Positions 20,030-32,644 of a DNA stretch of 64,000 bases are shown piece after piece. The position numbers and the translations under genes are program-made. Origin of the DNA: [Haemophilus] felis. GTDB taxonomy: Bacteria; Pseudomonadota; Gammaproteobacteria; Enterobacterales; Pasteurellaceae. How positions within the stretch are numbered: the first letter of the stretch is position 1; each line of letters starts with the position of its first letter. The DNA lies in contig MUYB01000026.1 in assembly GCA_002015125.1 (NCBI GenBank), positions 1-64,000 of the forward strand. Reading direction: 5' to 3'. The notes beneath the pieces are model-generated. The model was not told the origin of the DNA and searched no databases. It worked only from the letters and a program-made list of their open reading frames with translations.

Positions 20030-20278
20030 ATGAAAAACGATTTGGTTTATAAACAAGCAACAAAGGAAGCGCGATGGGCTATCGCCTTGACTATTTTCTA
20101 TATGTTAGGTTGGTGTGTTCTTGCGTATGGTTTTTCCATTGAAAAGGGATTATTAGGTTTTCCTCTTTGGTTTGAACTTTCTTGCCTTTATTTTCCATTG
20201 CTTTTTTCTTTTATTGTGTATTTTTGCATCAAATATGTATTTCAAGATCTAGATTTAGGAGGCGACGATGAATCTTAG
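20030..20278 (+). CDS. yhdT: YhdT family inner-membrane protein
   Basis: 82 residues with two hydrophobic segments (about residues 15-37 and 45-70), the latter ending in acidic DLDLGGDDES. It matches the YhdT (DUF997) family in size and in position immediately before panF. The stop overlaps the panF start by 11 nt, so translation is probably coupled. Function is unknown; a small accessory to PanF is an inference from conserved linkage. Confidence 0.85.
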   Translation: MKNDLVYKQATKEARWAIALTIFYMLGWCVLAYGFSIEKGLLGFPLWFELSCLYFPLLFSFIVYFCIKYVFQDLDLGGDDES

Positions 20279-21701
20279 TATTGTGTTACCTTTGGTGGTT
20301 TATCTTGCCTTTGTTTTCGCAGTAGCGTATTACGCTTATCGTCAACGCAGCCAAGGAGGATTTTTAAAGGAATATTACGTGGGCAACCGCTCAATGTCTG
20401 GCTTTGTGTTAGCGATGACCACGGCGGCAACTTACGTCGGTGCAAGTTCTTTTATCGGCGGGCCAGGGGCAGCGTATAAATTCGGGTTAGGCTGGGTGTT
20501 GCTTGCGATGATTCAAGTGCCTGTAGTGTTGTTTACCTTGGGCGTGCTTGGCAAAAAATTTGCCATTCAAGCAAGAGAAAGTAAAAGTTTGACAGTGAAT
20601 GATATTTTATTCGCTCGCTATAAAAATCCTTATATTGTGTTGCTAGCCAGTCTTTCTTTGTTGTTTTCCTTCTTTATGATGATGGCGGTGCAGTTTATTG
20701 GCGTCGGTCGTTTGTTGGAAACAACGTTGAACATTGACTATCAACTGGCGGTGTTCATTTTTGCCCTCACTGTGGGCGTTTATACTCTCATTGGCGGTTT
20801 CCGTGCGGTGGTGTTAACGGACACCATTCAAGGATTGATTATGGTCATCGGGACGATTTTATTGCTCGGCGGCGTGATTTATGCTGGCGGCGGCGTTAGC
20901 CAAATTGTGGATAAATTGGCGACCATCGATCCAAATTTGATTACGCCACACGGTATTAGCTCATTTCCATTAGACTTCACTTTTATGGCGTCCTTTTGGG
21001 TGTTGGTATGTTTTGGTTTGCTCGGCTTGCCACACACCGTTGTGCGCGCGATGTCTTATAAAAACAGCAAAGCATTGCACAGCGGCATTGTGATTGGTAC
21101 GGTGGTTATCGCCTTGTTAATGTTGGGAATGCACCTTGCTGGGGCGTTAGGTCGTGCGGTTGTGCCTGATTTGACGGTAACGGATAAAATCATTCCGTCT
21201 TTGATGATTCAAGTATTACCGCCCATGGTGGCTGGCATTTTCCTTGCGGCACCAATGGCGGCGATTATGTCCTCTATCGATTCGAATTTGATCCAAATGT
21301 CCTCCACATTAATTAAGGATCTGTATTTGCGTTTTCGCCCCGTCGCCGTTCAAAATGAACAACGTGTGAAGCGTTTATCTTTACTGGCGACGTTGTCGTT
21401 AACGGTGTTGGTAACGCTTGCTACACTAAATCCACCTGATATGTTGATTTGGCTGAATCTTTTCGCACTTGGTGGTTTGGAAACCACGTTCTTGTGGGTG
21501 ATGTTGTTCGGTTTGTATTGGAAAAAAGCGAACGCTTATGGTGCAATTGCATCGATGCTTGTGGGCTTTGCGAGCTATGCGTGGCTGACGGCATCAGGCA
21601 TAAAATTGTTTAATTTCCACGCTATTGTGCCAGCGTTGCTCTTTGGCTTAATCGCCTTTTTAATTGGAAATAAAATCGGCGAAATGAAAAAAGCCAGCTA
21701 A
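20268..21701 (+). CDS. panF: Sodium/pantothenate symporter PanF
   Basis: 477-residue solute:sodium symporter with about 13 membrane segments that imports pantothenate for coenzyme A. Family signatures include YYVGNRSMSGFVLAMTTAATYVGASSFIGGPG and the sodium-site region AAPMAAIMSSIDSNLIQMSS. Overlaps yhdT by 11 nt in the same operon. Its sequence is more G+C rich in third positions than accC. Confidence 0.93.
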   Translation: MNLSIVLPLVVYLAFVFAVAYYAYRQRSQGGFLKEYYVGNRSMSGFVLAMTTAATYVGASSFIGGPGAAYKFGLGWVLLAMIQVPVVLFTLGVLGKKFAIQARESKSLTVNDILFARYKNPYIVLLASLSLLFSFFMMMAVQFIGVGRLLETTLNIDYQLAVFIFALTVGVYTLIGGFRAVVLTDTIQGLIMVIGTILLLGGVIYAGGGVSQIVDKLATIDPNLITPHGISSFPLDFTFMASFWVLVCFGLLGLPHTVVRAMSYKNSKALHSGIVIGTVVIALLMLGMHLAGALGRAVVPDLTVTDKIIPSLMIQVLPPMVAGIFLAAPMAAIMSSIDSNLIQMSSTLIKDLYLRFRPVAVQNEQRVKRLSLLATLSLTVLVTLATLNPPDMLIWLNLFALGGLETTFLWVMLFGLYWKKANAYGAIASMLVGFASYAWLTASGIKLFNFHAIVPALLFGLIAFLIGNKIGEMKKAS

Positions 21702-21737
21702 CCAGCTAAAATAACGGCATTCATCAATATTAGCTTT

Positions 21738-21760
21738 GGGAGGGGAAACCCTCCCTTCTC
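21738..21760 (+). terminator. Hairpin after panF
   Basis: GGGAGGG, GAAA tetraloop, CCCTCCC (21738-21755), followed by a pyrimidine run rather than pure T. Strong stem, weak tail; prmA begins 20 nt later. Confidence 0.55.
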
Positions 21761-21779
21761 TTTGATTAAGGATAAAAAT

Positions 21780-22661
21780 ATGGCTTGGGTACAAATTCGT
21801 ATTAACAGCACAGACAAAAAAGCAGAACAGATGAGTGATTTTTTAGAGGAAATTGGTGCAGTCTCCGTTACTTTTATGGATAGCCAAGATACGCCGATTT
21901 TTGAACCACTGCCCGGTGAAACTCGTTTGTGGGGAAATACTGATGTGGTGGCGCTATTTGATGCTGAAACAGATATGCAACAAATTGTACAGCTTCTGCA
22001 AAAGGAAACTTATCTTGATGAACACTCAGCGTACAAAATTGAGCAAATTGAAGATAAAGATTGGGAGCGGGAGTGGATGGATAATTTCCACCCGATGCAA
22101 TTTGGACGCCGCTTATGGATTTGCCCAAGCTGGCGCGAAGTGCCTGAACCTGATGCGGTGAATGTGATGTTGGATCCGGGGTTAGCCTTCGGCACGGGCA
22201 CTCACCCAACCACTGCACTTTGCTTAGAATGGCTTGATAGCCTTGATTTACAAGGCAAAACCCTGATTGATTTTGGTTGCGGTTCAGGAATTCTTGCTAT
22301 TGCAGCTTTAAAATTAGGGGCAAAAAGTGCCATAGGTATAGATATTGATCCTCAAGCTATTTTAGCTAGTCGTAATAATGCAGAACAAAATGGCGTCGCC
22401 GACCGTTTACAGCTTTTTTTATCGCAAGATAAACCTACGAATTTGCAAGCAGATGTGGTGGTGGCGAATATTTTGGCAGGTCCTTTAAAAGAACTTGCTC
22501 CGATTATTAGCCAACTAGTCAAACCAAATGGCGTTTTGGGTTTATCTGGCATTTTGAGCACACAGGCGAAATTGGTTTGTGATGCCTATGTAGGATCTTT
22601 TATTCTTGAACCTGTGGAAGAGCGCGAAGAATGGTGTCGTATCACGGGAAAACTAAGCTAA
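21780..22661 (+). CDS. prmA: Ribosomal protein L11 methyltransferase PrmA
   Basis: S-adenosylmethionine-dependent trimethylation of ribosomal protein L11. An N-terminal substrate-recognition domain precedes the Rossmann methyltransferase domain with [32 protein letters not shown] (SAM motif I) and NILAGPL (motif IV). I take ATG 21780 after AAGGAT as the start; the in-frame TTG at 21762 is unlikely. 293 residues, same as the E. coli protein. Confidence 0.95.
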   Translation: MAWVQIRINSTDKKAEQMSDFLEEIGAVSVTFMDSQDTPIFEPLPGETRLWGNTDVVALFDAETDMQQIVQLLQKETYLDEHSAYKIEQIEDKDWEREWMDNFHPMQFGRRLWICPSWREVPEPDAVNVMLDPGLAFGTGTHPTTALCLEWLDSLDLQGKTLIDFGCGSGILAIAALKLGAKSAIGIDIDPQAILASRNNAEQNGVADRLQLFLSQDKPTNLQADVVVANILAGPLKELAPIISQLVKPNGVLGLSGILSTQAKLVCDAYVGSFILEPVEEREEWCRITGKLS

Positions 22662-22760
22662 AAATTAAAATAAAAAGCAAGTAAAATTTTTGATATTTAT
22701 TGGCTTTTGTATGCAAATTAAAAAAGCAAAGAAAATTACTTTTTGTATAAAAAATATGCT

Positions 22761-22788
22761 TTGCAAATTGGGTAAAAGTGCGTATGAT
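22761..22788 (+). promoter_or_regulatory. dusB-fis promoter with GC-rich discriminator
   Basis: TTGCAA (22761-22766), 16-nt spacer, TATGAT (22783-22788), then AGCGACCC as discriminator, as in stringently controlled fis promoters. The 90 bp upstream are strongly AT-rich and could carry Fis sites. Confidence 0.6.
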
Positions 22789-22843
22789 AGCGACCCTTGT
22801 CAATTTGGGGGTAAGTAGAAAGCGTATTTTTGAGGGCGTGTGA

Positions 22844-23842
22844 GTGAAAATTGGATCTTATCAGTTGAAGAACCGAATACTTTTAGCGCCGATGGCTGGC
22901 ATTACTGATCAACCTTTTCGGAAACTTTGTGCTAAATATGGTGCAAGTCTCACTTTCTCCGAAATGATGTCAACCAATCCTCGAGTATGGCATACCGAAA
23001 AATCCAAATTGCGTTTAGCGCATCATCAAGAAGCTGGCATTAATGCGGTGCAAATAGCCGGGAGCGATCCCCAAGAAATGGCTCAAGCAGCGAAAATTAA
23101 TGTGGAATACGGTGCTGATATTATTGATATTAATATGGGTTGCCCTGCTAAGAAAATAAATCGCAAAATGGCAGGATCTGCTCTTTTGCAATATCCAGAC
23201 TTAGTTAAACAGATTCTTGAAGCCGTGGTGAACGCTGTGTCAGTTCCTGTTACGCTGAAAATTCGAACTGGTTGGGATAAGGAACACCGAAATTGTGTAG
23301 AAATTGCTCAGATTGCAGAGCAAGCAGGTATTCAAGCGCTTACTATCCATGGACGTACAAGAAGTTGTATGTTTGACGGTGAAGCGGAATATGAATCTAT
23401 AAAAGCGGTGAAACAACAAGTTTCCATTCCAGTGATTGCGAATGGCGACATTACTTCAGCACATAAAGCACAGCAAGTGCTAGATTATACGAATGCAGAT
23501 GCTGTTATGATCGGACGAGGGGCGCTAGGCCAACCTTGGTTATTTCAAGTAATAGATGGCGTAGTTGAAAACAGTTCGATCATTCTTGAGCCAAGTATAA
23601 GTGAAAAATGCGAAGTAGTTCTTCAGCATATTCAAGAGCTTCATCAATTTTATGGTGAAGAAAAAGGCTATCGAATTGCTCGTAAACATGTATCTTGGTA
23701 TTTACAGGGAATACAACCTGATTCCGTTTTTAAACAGGCTTTTAATGCAATTACTGATGCGAAAGCTCAATTGATTGCATTGGAGGAATTTTTTAATTTC
23801 ATTTTAATGGATAGACAAAAAAATGTTAGAACAACAACGTAA
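22844..23842 (+). CDS. dusB: tRNA-dihydrouridine synthase B
   Basis: FMN-dependent reduction of specific uridines in the tRNA D-loop. TIM-barrel domain with [14 protein letters not shown], the catalytic cysteine in [13 protein letters not shown] (about residue 99) and GRGALGQPW, plus a helical C-terminal tRNA-binding domain. It starts at GTG 22844. The end overlaps fis by 20 nt, the conserved dusB-fis operon of gammaproteobacteria. Confidence 0.95.
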   Translation: MKIGSYQLKNRILLAPMAGITDQPFRKLCAKYGASLTFSEMMSTNPRVWHTEKSKLRLAHHQEAGINAVQIAGSDPQEMAQAAKINVEYGADIIDINMGCPAKKINRKMAGSALLQYPDLVKQILEAVVNAVSVPVTLKIRTGWDKEHRNCVEIAQIAEQAGIQALTIHGRTRSCMFDGEAEYESIKAVKQQVSIPVIANGDITSAHKAQQVLDYTNADAVMIGRGALGQPWLFQVIDGVVENSSIILEPSISEKCEVVLQHIQELHQFYGEEKGYRIARKHVSWYLQGIQPDSVFKQAFNAITDAKAQLIALEEFFNFILMDRQKNVRTTT

Positions 23843-24122
23843 TCCAGCTGATGCATTAATTGTTTCAGTATTAAATTCTCAATCTCAAGTAACGAATAAA
23901 CCATTACGCGAATCTGTTAAACAGGCTTTGAGAAATTATTTTGCACAATTAGATGGTCAAGATGTTGATGATCTTTATGAATTAGTGTTAGCAGAAGTTG
24001 AACAACCAATGTTAGATATGATTATGCAATATACTCGCGGTAATCAAACTAGAGCGGCGATTATGTTAGGCATTAACCGTGGAACCTTAAGAAAAAAATT
24101 GAAAAAATACGGTATGGGTTAA
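23823..24122 (+). CDS. fis: DNA-binding protein Fis
   Basis: 99-residue nucleoid-associated factor that bends DNA and acts at rRNA promoters and oriC. A flexible N-terminal beta arm, helices A-B, then the C-terminal helix-turn-helix [22 protein letters not shown], nearly identical to other Fis proteins. Translation is probably coupled to dusB through the overlap. Tandem hairpins follow. Confidence 0.96.
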   Translation: MLEQQRNPADALIVSVLNSQSQVTNKPLRESVKQALRNYFAQLDGQDVDDLYELVLAEVEQPMLDMIMQYTRGNQTRAAIMLGINRGTLRKKLKKYGMG

Positions 24123-24181
24123 TCTAAAAAAATTTATTATTTTTAGATTCATAAGAGCGGACATTATGTTCGCTCTTTTTT
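24121..24181 (+). terminator. Tandem hairpins terminating dusB-fis
   Basis: A first AT-rich 10-bp stem (24121-24130 with 24140-24149) and a second stem (24153-24164 with 24166-24177) ending in a T-run. Confidence 0.75.
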
Positions 24182-24253
24182 CATATTTTAGGTCAGTATT
24201 TACATCGTAAAAATACTGGCATTAATGATACATTTTTTAATGTACAAAGCCAT

Positions 24254-24292
24254 AAGCAAACGTTTTCGTTTTTTTTGATTTCCCTTTATAAT
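24254..24292 (+). promoter_or_regulatory. PurR operator and promoter of purL
   Basis: AAGCAAACGTTTTCGT (24254-24269) differs from the PurR consensus ACGCAAACGTTTTCGT at one position. The -10 TATAAT is at 24287-24292, so the box covers the -35 region and binding would block RNA polymerase. Confidence 0.8.
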
Positions 24293-24334
24293 AGCCGCGT
24301 TTTTTCAATTTTTTAATCAAGCAAGGCTAATTTT

Positions 24335-27300
24335 ATGTTACAAATTTTTCGTGGTTCCCCCGCTCTTTCTGACTTCCGTTTAAATCAACTTGCCGCCCGT
24401 TTCCAAAAAGCCAATCTTCCTGTTAAATCTTGTTATGCCGAGTATGTGCATTTTGCCGATTTAACGCTGGCGCTAGAAGCGGATGAACAGGAAAAATTAA
24501 TCCAATTGTTGCACTACGGTCCAACCCTTGCAGAACATGAACCTGTGGGCGAATGTTTTGTGGTGATTCCACGGGTTGGCACGATTTCTTCTTGGTCATC
24601 CAAAGCCACGGATATTGCCCATAACTGTGGGTTAAATAAAGTGAATCGTTTAGAGCGTGGTCTTGCTTTTTATTTTGAATTTGAACGCGCCTTATCTGAC
24701 GCCGAACAACAAAATTTGCTTTCTCATATCCACGACAGAATGTTAGAGGACATTATTCGCCAACCTGAAGACGCCAGCGTGTTGTTTGAACAACAGGATC
24801 CTAAACCTTTTACCACCGTAGATATTTTACAAGGTGGTCGCCAAGCATTAGAAAAAGCCAATGTGGAATTGGGGTTAGCCTTAGCAGAAGATGAAATTGA
24901 TTATTTGGTGGAAAACTTTAGCGCCTTAGGACGCAACCCAAATGACATTGAACTTTATATGTTCGCGCAGGCTAATTCAGAACACTGCCGCCACAAAATC
25001 TTTAATGCCAATTGGATTATCGATGGTGAGAAACAAGAAAAATCCTTGTTCAAAATGATTAAAAACACCTTTGAAAAAACGCCTGATTACGTTTTATCTG
25101 CCTATAAAGATAATGCGGCGGTTATGGAAGGATCTAACATTGGTCGTTTCTTCCCTGATCAGGACGGACAATACCGCTACCATCAGGAAGATGCGCACAT
25201 TTTAATGAAAGTGGAAACCCACAACCACCCAACGGCAATTTCCCCTTTCCCGGGCGCAGCAACAGGTTCTGGTGGTGAAATTCGTGATGAAGGTGCCACC
25301 GGTCGCGGTGCTAAACCAAAAGCAGGCTTAGTGGGCTTTTCGGTGTCTAACTTGGTGGTGCCGGGTTTTGAACAACCTTGGGAAAATCCCCTGTCTAAAC
25401 CTAGCCGCATCGCTTCTGCCTTAGATATTATGATTGAAGGTCCACTGGGTGGCGCGGCGTTTAATAATGAATTTGGTCGCCCTGCGTTGCTCGGTTATTT
25501 CCGTACCTATGAAGAAAAAGTGAATAGCTTTGCAGGCGAAGAAGTGCGTGGCTACCACAAACCAATTATCTTAGCTGGCGGTATCGGTAATATTCGTGCT
25601 GAACATGTACAAAAAGGCGAAATTCCAGTGGGCGCGAAATTAATCGTGCTTGGTGGCCCAGCCATGAATATCGGTTTAGGTGGCGGTGCCGCCTCTTCTA
25701 TGGCATCAGGCAAATCCAAAGAAGATTTAGATTTCGCTTCCGTACAACGTGATAACCCAGAAATGGAACGTCGCTGCCAAGAGGTAATTGACCGCTGCTG
25801 GCAGCTTGGTGATGATAACCCAATTTTATTTATTCACGACGTGGGTGCAGGCGGTTTATCTAACGCCATGCCTGAATTAGTGCATGACGGCGGTCGTGGC
25901 GGTAAGTTTGAGTTACGCAACATTTTAAGCGATGAACGAGGAATGAGTCCGCTAGAAATTTGGTGTAACGAATCACAAGAGCGCTATGTGTTAGCGGTGG
26001 CGCCAGATAAGCTGCCGTTGTTTACTGAACTTTGTGAACGTGAGCGTGCGCCATTTGCGGTGATTGGTGAAGCCACTGAGCAAGAACATTTAACCTTACA
26101 TGATGATCATTTCGACAATCACCCAATTGATTTACCGATGAATGTGTTATTGGGTAAAACCCCGAAAATGACGCGTGATGTGAAATCAAACCGTGTCGAG
26201 GGTATCGCCTTAGATCAAGGGCAAATTGACTTAAAAGAAGCCTTCCACCGCGTGTTGCGCTTGCCTGTGGTGGCGGAAAAAACCTTCTTGATTACCATTG
26301 GGGATCGCTCTGTAACAGGTATGGTGGCACGTGATCAAATGGTTGGTCCATGGCAAATTCCTGTGGCAGACTGCGCGGTTACCACCGCCAGTTTAGACAG
26401 CTATCACGGCGAGGCTATGTCGATGGGCGAACGCGCACCGGTGGCGCTATTAGACTTCGCTGCCTCCGCACGTTTAGCGGTGGCAGAATCCATTACCAAT
26501 ATTGCCGCCACCAATATCGGCGATATTAAACGCATTAAATTATCCGCGAACTGGATGTCCGCCGCAGGTCATGCAGGTGAAGATGCTGGTTTATACCAAG
26601 CGGTAAAAGCAGTGGGTGAAGAACTTTGTCCACAGCTTGGATTAACCATTCCTGTGGGCAAGGATTCCATGTCCATGAAAACCACTTGGCAGGAAAATGG
26701 CGAACAAAAATCAGTTACCGCCCCACTTTCATTAGTGATTAGCGCCTTTGCTCCTGTGGAAGATGTGCGTAAAACTGTGACGCCACAGCTTCGCAAGGAT
26801 AAAGGTCATACGCGCTTATTGTTAATCGACTTGGGCGAAGGGAAAAACCGCTTGGGCGCCACCGCCCTTGCTCAGGTGTATAAACAATTAGGCGATCAAC
26901 CAGCGGACGTGGTGAATGTAGAAAACTTGAAAAACTTCTTTAACGCCATGCAAGCCCTAGTGGCAGAACAAAAATTGTTGGCATATCACGACCGCTCAGA
27001 CGGCGGTTTAATTGCCACCCTTGCGGAAATGGCATTTGCTGGTAACTGCGGTTTGTCTATTCATATTAGCGCTTTAGGCGACAATGATCTTGCGGTGTTG
27101 TTCAACGAAGAATTAGGCGCGGTTATTCAAGTACGCGAAAGCGATTTAAGCTATGTACGCGAAGTGTTATCTCAATATGGTCTCATCCACTTAACCAAAG
27201 AATTGGGTGAGGTTACCAACGAAGATTGTATTGAAATTTCCCGTGGCACCAAATTATTATTCAGCCAAAAACGCTCTGAATTGCGCGGTATTTGGGCAGA

Positions 27301-28228
27301 ATTAACCCACCAAATGCAACGTCTGCGTGATAACCCAGAATGTGCTGACCAAGAATTTGCGGCGAAAAAAGATCCTGCAAATAAAGGTTTCTCCGCTCAC
27401 TTAACTTACAATATTAACGAAGATGTAGCCGCGCCTTACATTGCCACAGGCAAAAAACCGCGTATTGCCATTTTGCGTGAGCAAGGGGTGAACAGCCATT
27501 ATGAAATGGCAGCGGCATTTGACCGTGCTGGCTTTGAAGCAATTGATGTGCATATGAGCGATTTACATCACGCGCGCCATAACTTAAAAGAGTTCAATGC
27601 GTTAGTGGCGTGCGGCGGCTTCTCTTATGGTGACGTGCTTGGCGCTGGCGGTGGTTGGGCGAAATCCATTTTATTTAACCCAATGCTGCGCGATCAATTT
27701 AGCGAATTCTTTGCTAACCCAAATACCTTAGCGCTAGGGGTGTGTAACGGTTGCCAAATGATCTCAACCTTAGCCGAAATTATTCCTGGCACAGAAGCAT
27801 GGCCACGTTTTGTGCGCAACAAATCCGAGCGCTTTGAGGCGCGCGCGGCGTTAGTTCGCATTAACGAAACCAATAACCATTGGTTTGCAGGTATGGCAGG
27901 TTCGCATATGCCAATCGCCGTTTCTCATGGTGAAGGACGAGTGGAATTTAAACATACGCAGCAATTACAAATGTTACAAGAGCAAAACCTCATTGTGGCG
28001 CAATACATTGACAACAACCTCAACCCAACGGAAACCTACCCAGCCAACCCGAATGGTTCAGCCTTAGGCATTACCGCCATTGGCAATACCGACGGACGCG
28101 TGGCGATTATGATGCCACACCCAGAACGTGTATTCCGCACTGTGTCTAATTCATGGCATCCAGAAGACTGGAGCGAAGACGGCGCTTGGATGAGAATGTT
28201 TAGGAATGCGAGGGTCGCTTTTAAATAA
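24335..28228 (+). CDS. purL: Phosphoribosylformylglycinamidine synthase PurL
   Basis: Large single-chain FGAM synthetase (1297 residues) catalysing the fourth step of purine synthesis: FGAR + glutamine + ATP. Order of domains: N-terminal PurS-like region (about 1-150), linker, two AIRS-type halves with the signature [15 protein letters not shown] and [13 protein letters not shown], and a C-terminal class I glutamine amidotransferase domain (from about 1035) with the catalytic cysteine in GVCNGCQM and a His/Glu pair in PHPERVFR. Regulated by a PurR box upstream. Third-position G+C is high compared with fis. Confidence 0.97.
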   Translation: MLQIFRGSPALSDFRLNQLAARFQKANLPVKSCYAEYVHFADLTLALEADEQEKLIQLLHYGPTLAEHEPVGECFVVIPRVGTISSWSSKATDIAHNCGLNKVNRLERGLAFYFEFERALSDAEQQNLLSHIHDRMLEDIIRQPEDASVLFEQQDPKPFTTVDILQGGRQALEKANVELGLALAEDEIDYLVENFSALGRNPNDIELYMFAQANSEHCRHKIFNANWIIDGEKQEKSLFKMIKNTFEKTPDYVLSAYKDNAAVMEGSNIGRFFPDQDGQYRYHQEDAHILMKVETHNHPTAISPFPGAATGSGGEIRDEGATGRGAKPKAGLVGFSVSNLVVPGFEQPWENPLSKPSRIASALDIMIEGPLGGAAFNNEFGRPALLGYFRTYEEKVNSFAGEEVRGYHKPIILAGGIGNIRAEHVQKGEIPVGAKLIVLGGPAMNIGLGGGAASSMASGKSKEDLDFASVQRDNPEMERRCQEVIDRCWQLGDDNPILFIHDVGAGGLSNAMPELVHDGGRGGKFELRNILSDERGMSPLEIWCNESQERYVLAVAPDKLPLFTELCERERAPFAVIGEATEQEHLTLHDDHFDNHPIDLPMNVLLGKTPKMTRDVKSNRVEGIALDQGQIDLKEAFHRVLRLPVVAEKTFLITIGDRSVTGMVARDQMVGPWQIPVADCAVTTASLDSYHGEAMSMGERAPVALLDFAASARLAVAESITNIAATNIGDIKRIKLSANWMSAAGHAGEDAGLYQAVKAVGEELCPQLGLTIPVGKDSMSMKTTWQENGEQKSVTAPLSLVISAFAPVEDVRKTVTPQLRKDKGHTRLLLIDLGEGKNRLGATALAQVYKQLGDQPADVVNVENLKNFFNAMQALVAEQKLLAYHDRSDGGLIATLAEMAFAGNCGLSIHISALGDNDLAVLFNEELGAVIQVRESDLSYVREVLSQYGLIHLTKELGEVTNEDCIEISRGTKLLFSQKRSELRGIWAELTHQMQRLRDNPECADQEFAAKKDPANKGFSAHLTYNINEDVAAPYIATGKKPRIAILREQGVNSHYEMAAAFDRAGFEAIDVHMSDLHHARHNLKEFNALVACGGFSYGDVLGAGGGWAKSILFNPMLRDQFSEFFANPNTLALGVCNGCQMISTLAEIIPGTEAWPRFVRNKSERFEARAALVRINETNNHWFAGMAGSHMPIAVSHGEGRVEFKHTQQLQMLQEQNLIVAQYIDNNLNPTETYPANPNGSALGITAIGNTDGRVAIMMPHPERVFRTVSNSWHPEDWSEDGAWMRMFRNARVAFK

Positions 28229-28501
28229 AATGTGTCGATAAAGTATATTGTCAAAAAAACGATGGCGCTCGTGTCCACACGAGTGCTTTTTTATATCTAA
28301 TTTAGTTAGAAACACTCGTCACAGACGAGTGCTATCCTTGCGGAATTGTTGTTCTGCACTCATTGGATTACAGGCTACAAGAAAAAATAGCGAAAAGAGT
28401 GGTTAAACATAGTTGAATAAATCTTTTCATATTTTCTTCGATTATAATTGTGTAATTAATTGGAACTAATGATCGCTTACACAGTTGAATAGGACTGTTT
28501 G
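28229..28501. other. Intergenic region with two related palindromes
   Basis: No gene is visible. The first palindrome (28265-28286) followed by TTTTTT is the purL terminator. The second (CACTCGT 28313-28319 with ACGAGTG 28325-28331) reuses the same CACTCGT/ACGAGTG word without a T-tail. The remainder is AT-rich and unexplained. Confidence 0.55.
28265..28292 (+). terminator. Terminator of purL
   Basis: A 9-bp stem with one G-T pair (28265-28273 with 28278-28286) followed by six T. Confidence 0.8.
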
Positions 28502-28936
28502 CTAAATTGTTAACCAAAAAGTAACAGGTCCGTCGTTGGTTAAACTCACTTGCATATCTGCGCCGAATTTGCCTGTGGCGGTGGTGATTTTGGTGGCGCT
28601 TTGTTGCGCCATATATTCATATAGCTCATTGGCTAACGCAGGTGAGGCGCCGCGTGAGAAGCTTGGGCGTAAACCTTTTTGGGTGTCTGCGGCAAGGGTG
28701 AATTGTGAAACGAGCAAAATTTCACCTTGCACCTGTTGTACATTTAAATTCATTTTGTCATTTTCATCGCTGAAAATGCGGTAATTCAGAATTTTCTCTA
28801 ACAAGCGGTCGGCTTTGTCTTTCGTGTCTTCTTTCTCTACGCCAAGCAAGACCAACAACCCTTTTTGGATTTGTCCGACGATTTGATTGTCCACGCTGAC
28901 GCTAGCTTGGGTTACCCGTTGAATTAATGCGATCAT
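28502..28936 (-). CDS. dtd: D-aminoacyl-tRNA deacylase Dtd
   Basis: Hydrolyses D-amino acids (and glycine) mischarged onto tRNA. 144 residues with the active-site motifs SQFTLAAD and the cross-subunit Gly-cisPro motif GPVTFWL near the C-terminus. Start ATG at 28936 immediately follows the stop of the hsdM remnant tail. It is the last gene of a minus-strand run engB, hsdM remnant, dtd. Confidence 0.95.
   Translation of the reverse strand: MIALIQRVTQASVSVDNQIVGQIQKGLLVLLGVEKEDTKDKADRLLEKILNYRIFSDENDKMNLNVQQVQGEILLVSQFTLAADTQKGLRPSFSRGASPALANELYEYMAQQSATKITTATGKFGADMQVSLTNDGPVTFWLTI
28801..28809 (+). repeat. Single ACAAGCGGT (Apl-type uptake word)
   Basis: Exact ACAAGCGGT inside dtd, the core of the alternative Pasteurellaceae uptake sequence. 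Only two copies were noticed (the other at 50254-50262), against nine Hin-type, so they may be chance. Confidence 0.3.
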
Positions 28937-28938
28937 AG

Positions 28939-29805
28939 TTAAGTTCCTTGTTTAATTTGTTCAATACTCAGTTCTTCTGTTTTGAGGATTTGTCGTAGTT
29001 GATGTTGTGCAGAAACATATTCATACGAGCTAGGTTGTAAGTGGTGTGGTTGATTTCTTGCCCGAAAAAACCCTCTTCGATAATGTGTTCATCGAACTGT
29101 TTTTTGGCTTGCAATAGCAACGACCCCGAACCACAGGTAGGATAGTAAATTTTATTCACCGCACGTTGTCCGTGTAACGCTAATTTTGCAATCAGTTTGG
29201 ACACGGTTTGTGGGGTGAAAAATTCACCGCCAGATTTTCCTGCGTTGGCGGCGTAGTTGGAAATGAGGAACTCGTAGGCGTCACCGAACAAATCGATTTC
29301 ATTATCTGGAAAATCGCCAAAGTCTAGCTCCGCCACACCTTTGAGCACAACCGCCAAACGACGATTTTTGTCCGCAACGGTGTTGCCCAAGCGGTTGGAT
29401 GTAGTATCAAAATCAGCATAATAGTCCTTTGATGTCCTGTTCGGAAGGATAGCCTTGTGCAGAATTTTCAATGGCACGGAAAATTTGAGCTAAGTCGGTG
29501 TTTAAACTTTCGTTGCTGTGGGCGGTTTTCACCACATTTTCAAACTGTTGGCTAGGGTAAATAAAATAGCCTTTGGTTTTAATCAAATCTGCTTTAATTT
29601 CATCGGCAATCTCTTCATCGGCAACGTCTGCATAGCGAAAACTGCCGTCTTCCACGAAATTGGCGAAATGTTCGCTAATAAAAGGGTAAAACAGTGTGCC
29701 TAACACATATTGTTTGAAATCCCAGCCATCTACCGATCCGCGTACATCGTTTGCGATCTGCCAAATGCGGCGGTGAAGTTCTGCTCGTTGCTGTTGGCTT
29801 GTCAT
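28939..29805 (-). pseudogene. Frameshifted, truncated type I DNA methyltransferase subunit HsdM
   Basis: The N-terminal part starts normally at ATG 29805 after GGAGA and encodes the HsdM N-terminal helical domain (QQQRAELHRRIWQIANDVRG...). An extra base near 29421-29426 breaks the frame at SEQDIKGL; the next frame carries on with [12 protein letters not shown], the SAM-binding [14 protein letters not shown] and [16 protein letters not shown]. The frame then departs from HsdM at HNINYDK and the catalytic NPPF region and the C-terminal half are missing. A short unrelated tail ([16 protein letters not shown]) ends at 28939-28941, possibly the end of another hsd gene. No hsdS or hsdR is present here. 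Confidence 0.85.
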
Positions 29806-29900
29806 TATTTTGTCTCCAAAACTAAAATGATTACTACGATATTGGAGAGAAATAATACAGAAAAATGCAACGTAAATCTTGAGATTTTGTGGGGTTTCTA

Positions 29901-30506
29901 TCAGCGAGCAAACCACCCATCTAACTTTGTAGCGAGTTTGTCAATGCCGATTTTATTTTGGGCGGAGAAAGGTTCTACTTGAATATCACCTTGGAAGGGG
30001 AGGATGGCTTCGCGCACCATTTTTACTTGTTTGCTACGGGCGCTTTGGCTGAGTTTGTCTGCTTTGGTGAGTAGCAATAAAACGGGTAAGTTGGATGACA
30101 CTGCCCATTGGATCATTTGTTGGTCGAGATCTTTTAGAGGGTGGCGGATGTCCATTAGGATCACCACGCCAGTTAGGCATTGGCGTTTTTGTAGATATTC
30201 CCCTAGCGCCGTTTGCCATTGTTTTTTCATTTGCTCTGGAACAGCGGCGTAGCCGTAGCCGGGCAAGTCCACCAATTTGCAGCCTGTTTCTACTTCAAAT
30301 AAGTTAATGAGCTGGGTGCGCCCCGGCGTTTTTGAGGTGCGTGCTAGGTTTTTTTGGTTGGTGAGGGCGTTAAGTGCGGTAGATTTTCCTGCATTTGACC
30401 GTCCTGCAAAGGCAATTTCGATGCCCACATCTTCGGGCAGTGCACGAATATCAGGCGCACTGGTTAAGAAGTGGGTTTTGTGGTAGTTGAGTTTGATATC
30501 AGACAT
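29901..30506 (-). CDS. engB: Ribosome biogenesis GTPase EngB (YihA/YsxC)
   Basis: Small essential GTPase for 50S subunit assembly. GTP-binding motifs: G1 GRSNAGKST (about residues 34-42), G2 region TPGRT, G3 DLPGYG and G4 TKAD. I start at ATG 30506 after AAGGAATT; the longer frame runs into purB. 201 residues is typical. Confidence 0.95.
   Translation of the reverse strand: MSDIKLNYHKTHFLTSAPDIRALPEDVGIEIAFAGRSNAGKSTALNALTNQKNLARTSKTPGRTQLINLFEVETGCKLVDLPGYGYAAVPEQMKKQWQTALGEYLQKRQCLTGVVILMDIRHPLKDLDQQMIQWAVSSNLPVLLLLTKADKLSQSARSKQVKMVREAILPFQGDIQVEPFSAQNKIGIDKLATKLDGWFAR
30372..30380 (+). repeat. DNA uptake sequence (Hin-type USS)
   Basis: Exact AAGTGCGGT inside engB. Confidence 0.8.
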
Positions 30507-30540
30507 AAAAATTCCTTGTGCAGAACGGTTCAATTGCCAA

Positions 30541-31923
<1,383 letters not shown>

Positions 31924-31926
31924 TCA

Positions 31927-32541
31927 TTAAAGCGAAGAATAAATTTGTTTTGCCATTGCATTAATTTTGCGACGAGAGAACAAAAGTTGCCATTTTGTTC
32001 CTCCCACTTGACGCCAAAGTACAGCGCAACGAATACCCGCCAATAAGCAAGCACGAATACGATGATGAATACTTAACTGTTGCAAATGATGATTGGATCC
32101 GACCACATGGATTTTAGCGCCTAAAGGACTAATAACATCAACATAGATACTTGCCAAGGTTGATAGCATTTGCTCATCTAATAGTTGGTAATGTTGTAAC
32201 TGCGTTGGTAAATATTGGATACGACGACCAAGTTCTGCTTTAGCAGAAGTATTTTTATTTAATTTTCCTTCTAAAGCCAACAGACTAATCCAATAACGGC
32301 TTAAATCTGAGCTACCGCCGTTTAATTGTTCCAACAAAGTTTCTAAACCTAGCTTTAATTGGTTTTCATGAGAACCAAACACAGCAAGGGTATTTTGTGG
32401 AGAAGTTTGCAAAAGAGTATTTAGGGTTGTTTCTAATATTTGCTGATCTACTTCGCCTTTTTGGGCAAATTGTTGTACTAATTTAGCAGCTTGACAGACC
32501 CCAGCTAGGGCAAGAGTTATATCGTAATAATTGGTTGCCAT
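31927..32541 (-). CDS. hflD: High frequency lysogenization protein HflD
   Basis: 204-residue, largely helical peripheral membrane protein of the HflD (YcfC) family; in E. coli it sequesters lambda CII. Landmarks are [17 protein letters not shown] at the N-terminus and [23 protein letters not shown] near the C-terminus. It lies directly upstream of purB, a conserved pair; the usual upstream partner mnmA is not here. Confidence 0.92.
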   Translation of the reverse strand: MATNYYDITLALAGVCQAAKLVQQFAQKGEVDQQILETTLNTLLQTSPQNTLAVFGSHENQLKLGLETLLEQLNGGSSDLSRYWISLLALEGKLNKNTSAKAELGRRIQYLPTQLQHYQLLDEQMLSTLASIYVDVISPLGAKIHVVGSNHHLQQLSIHHRIRACLLAGIRCAVLWRQVGGTKWQLLFSRRKINAMAKQIYSSL

Positions 32542-32644
32542 AGAATAAAAATCGAACAGAAAAAACGGCGCTCAATATAGCATTTTTTAGAATGCTTTCC
32601 AACAAGCATACCCTCTGTAAAAATCAGCAAATGACTTAGGTATT

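Noticed and set aside
22200..22225. Near-USS words such as AAGTGCGT or TGCACTT variants
   Set aside because: They differ from AAGTGCGGT at one or more core positions and were not counted as uptake sequences.
29710..29982. Plus-strand frame opposite the hsdM/engB junction
   Set aside because: It is a shadow of engB and hsdM coding on the minus strand; no ribosome binding site and no recognisable features.
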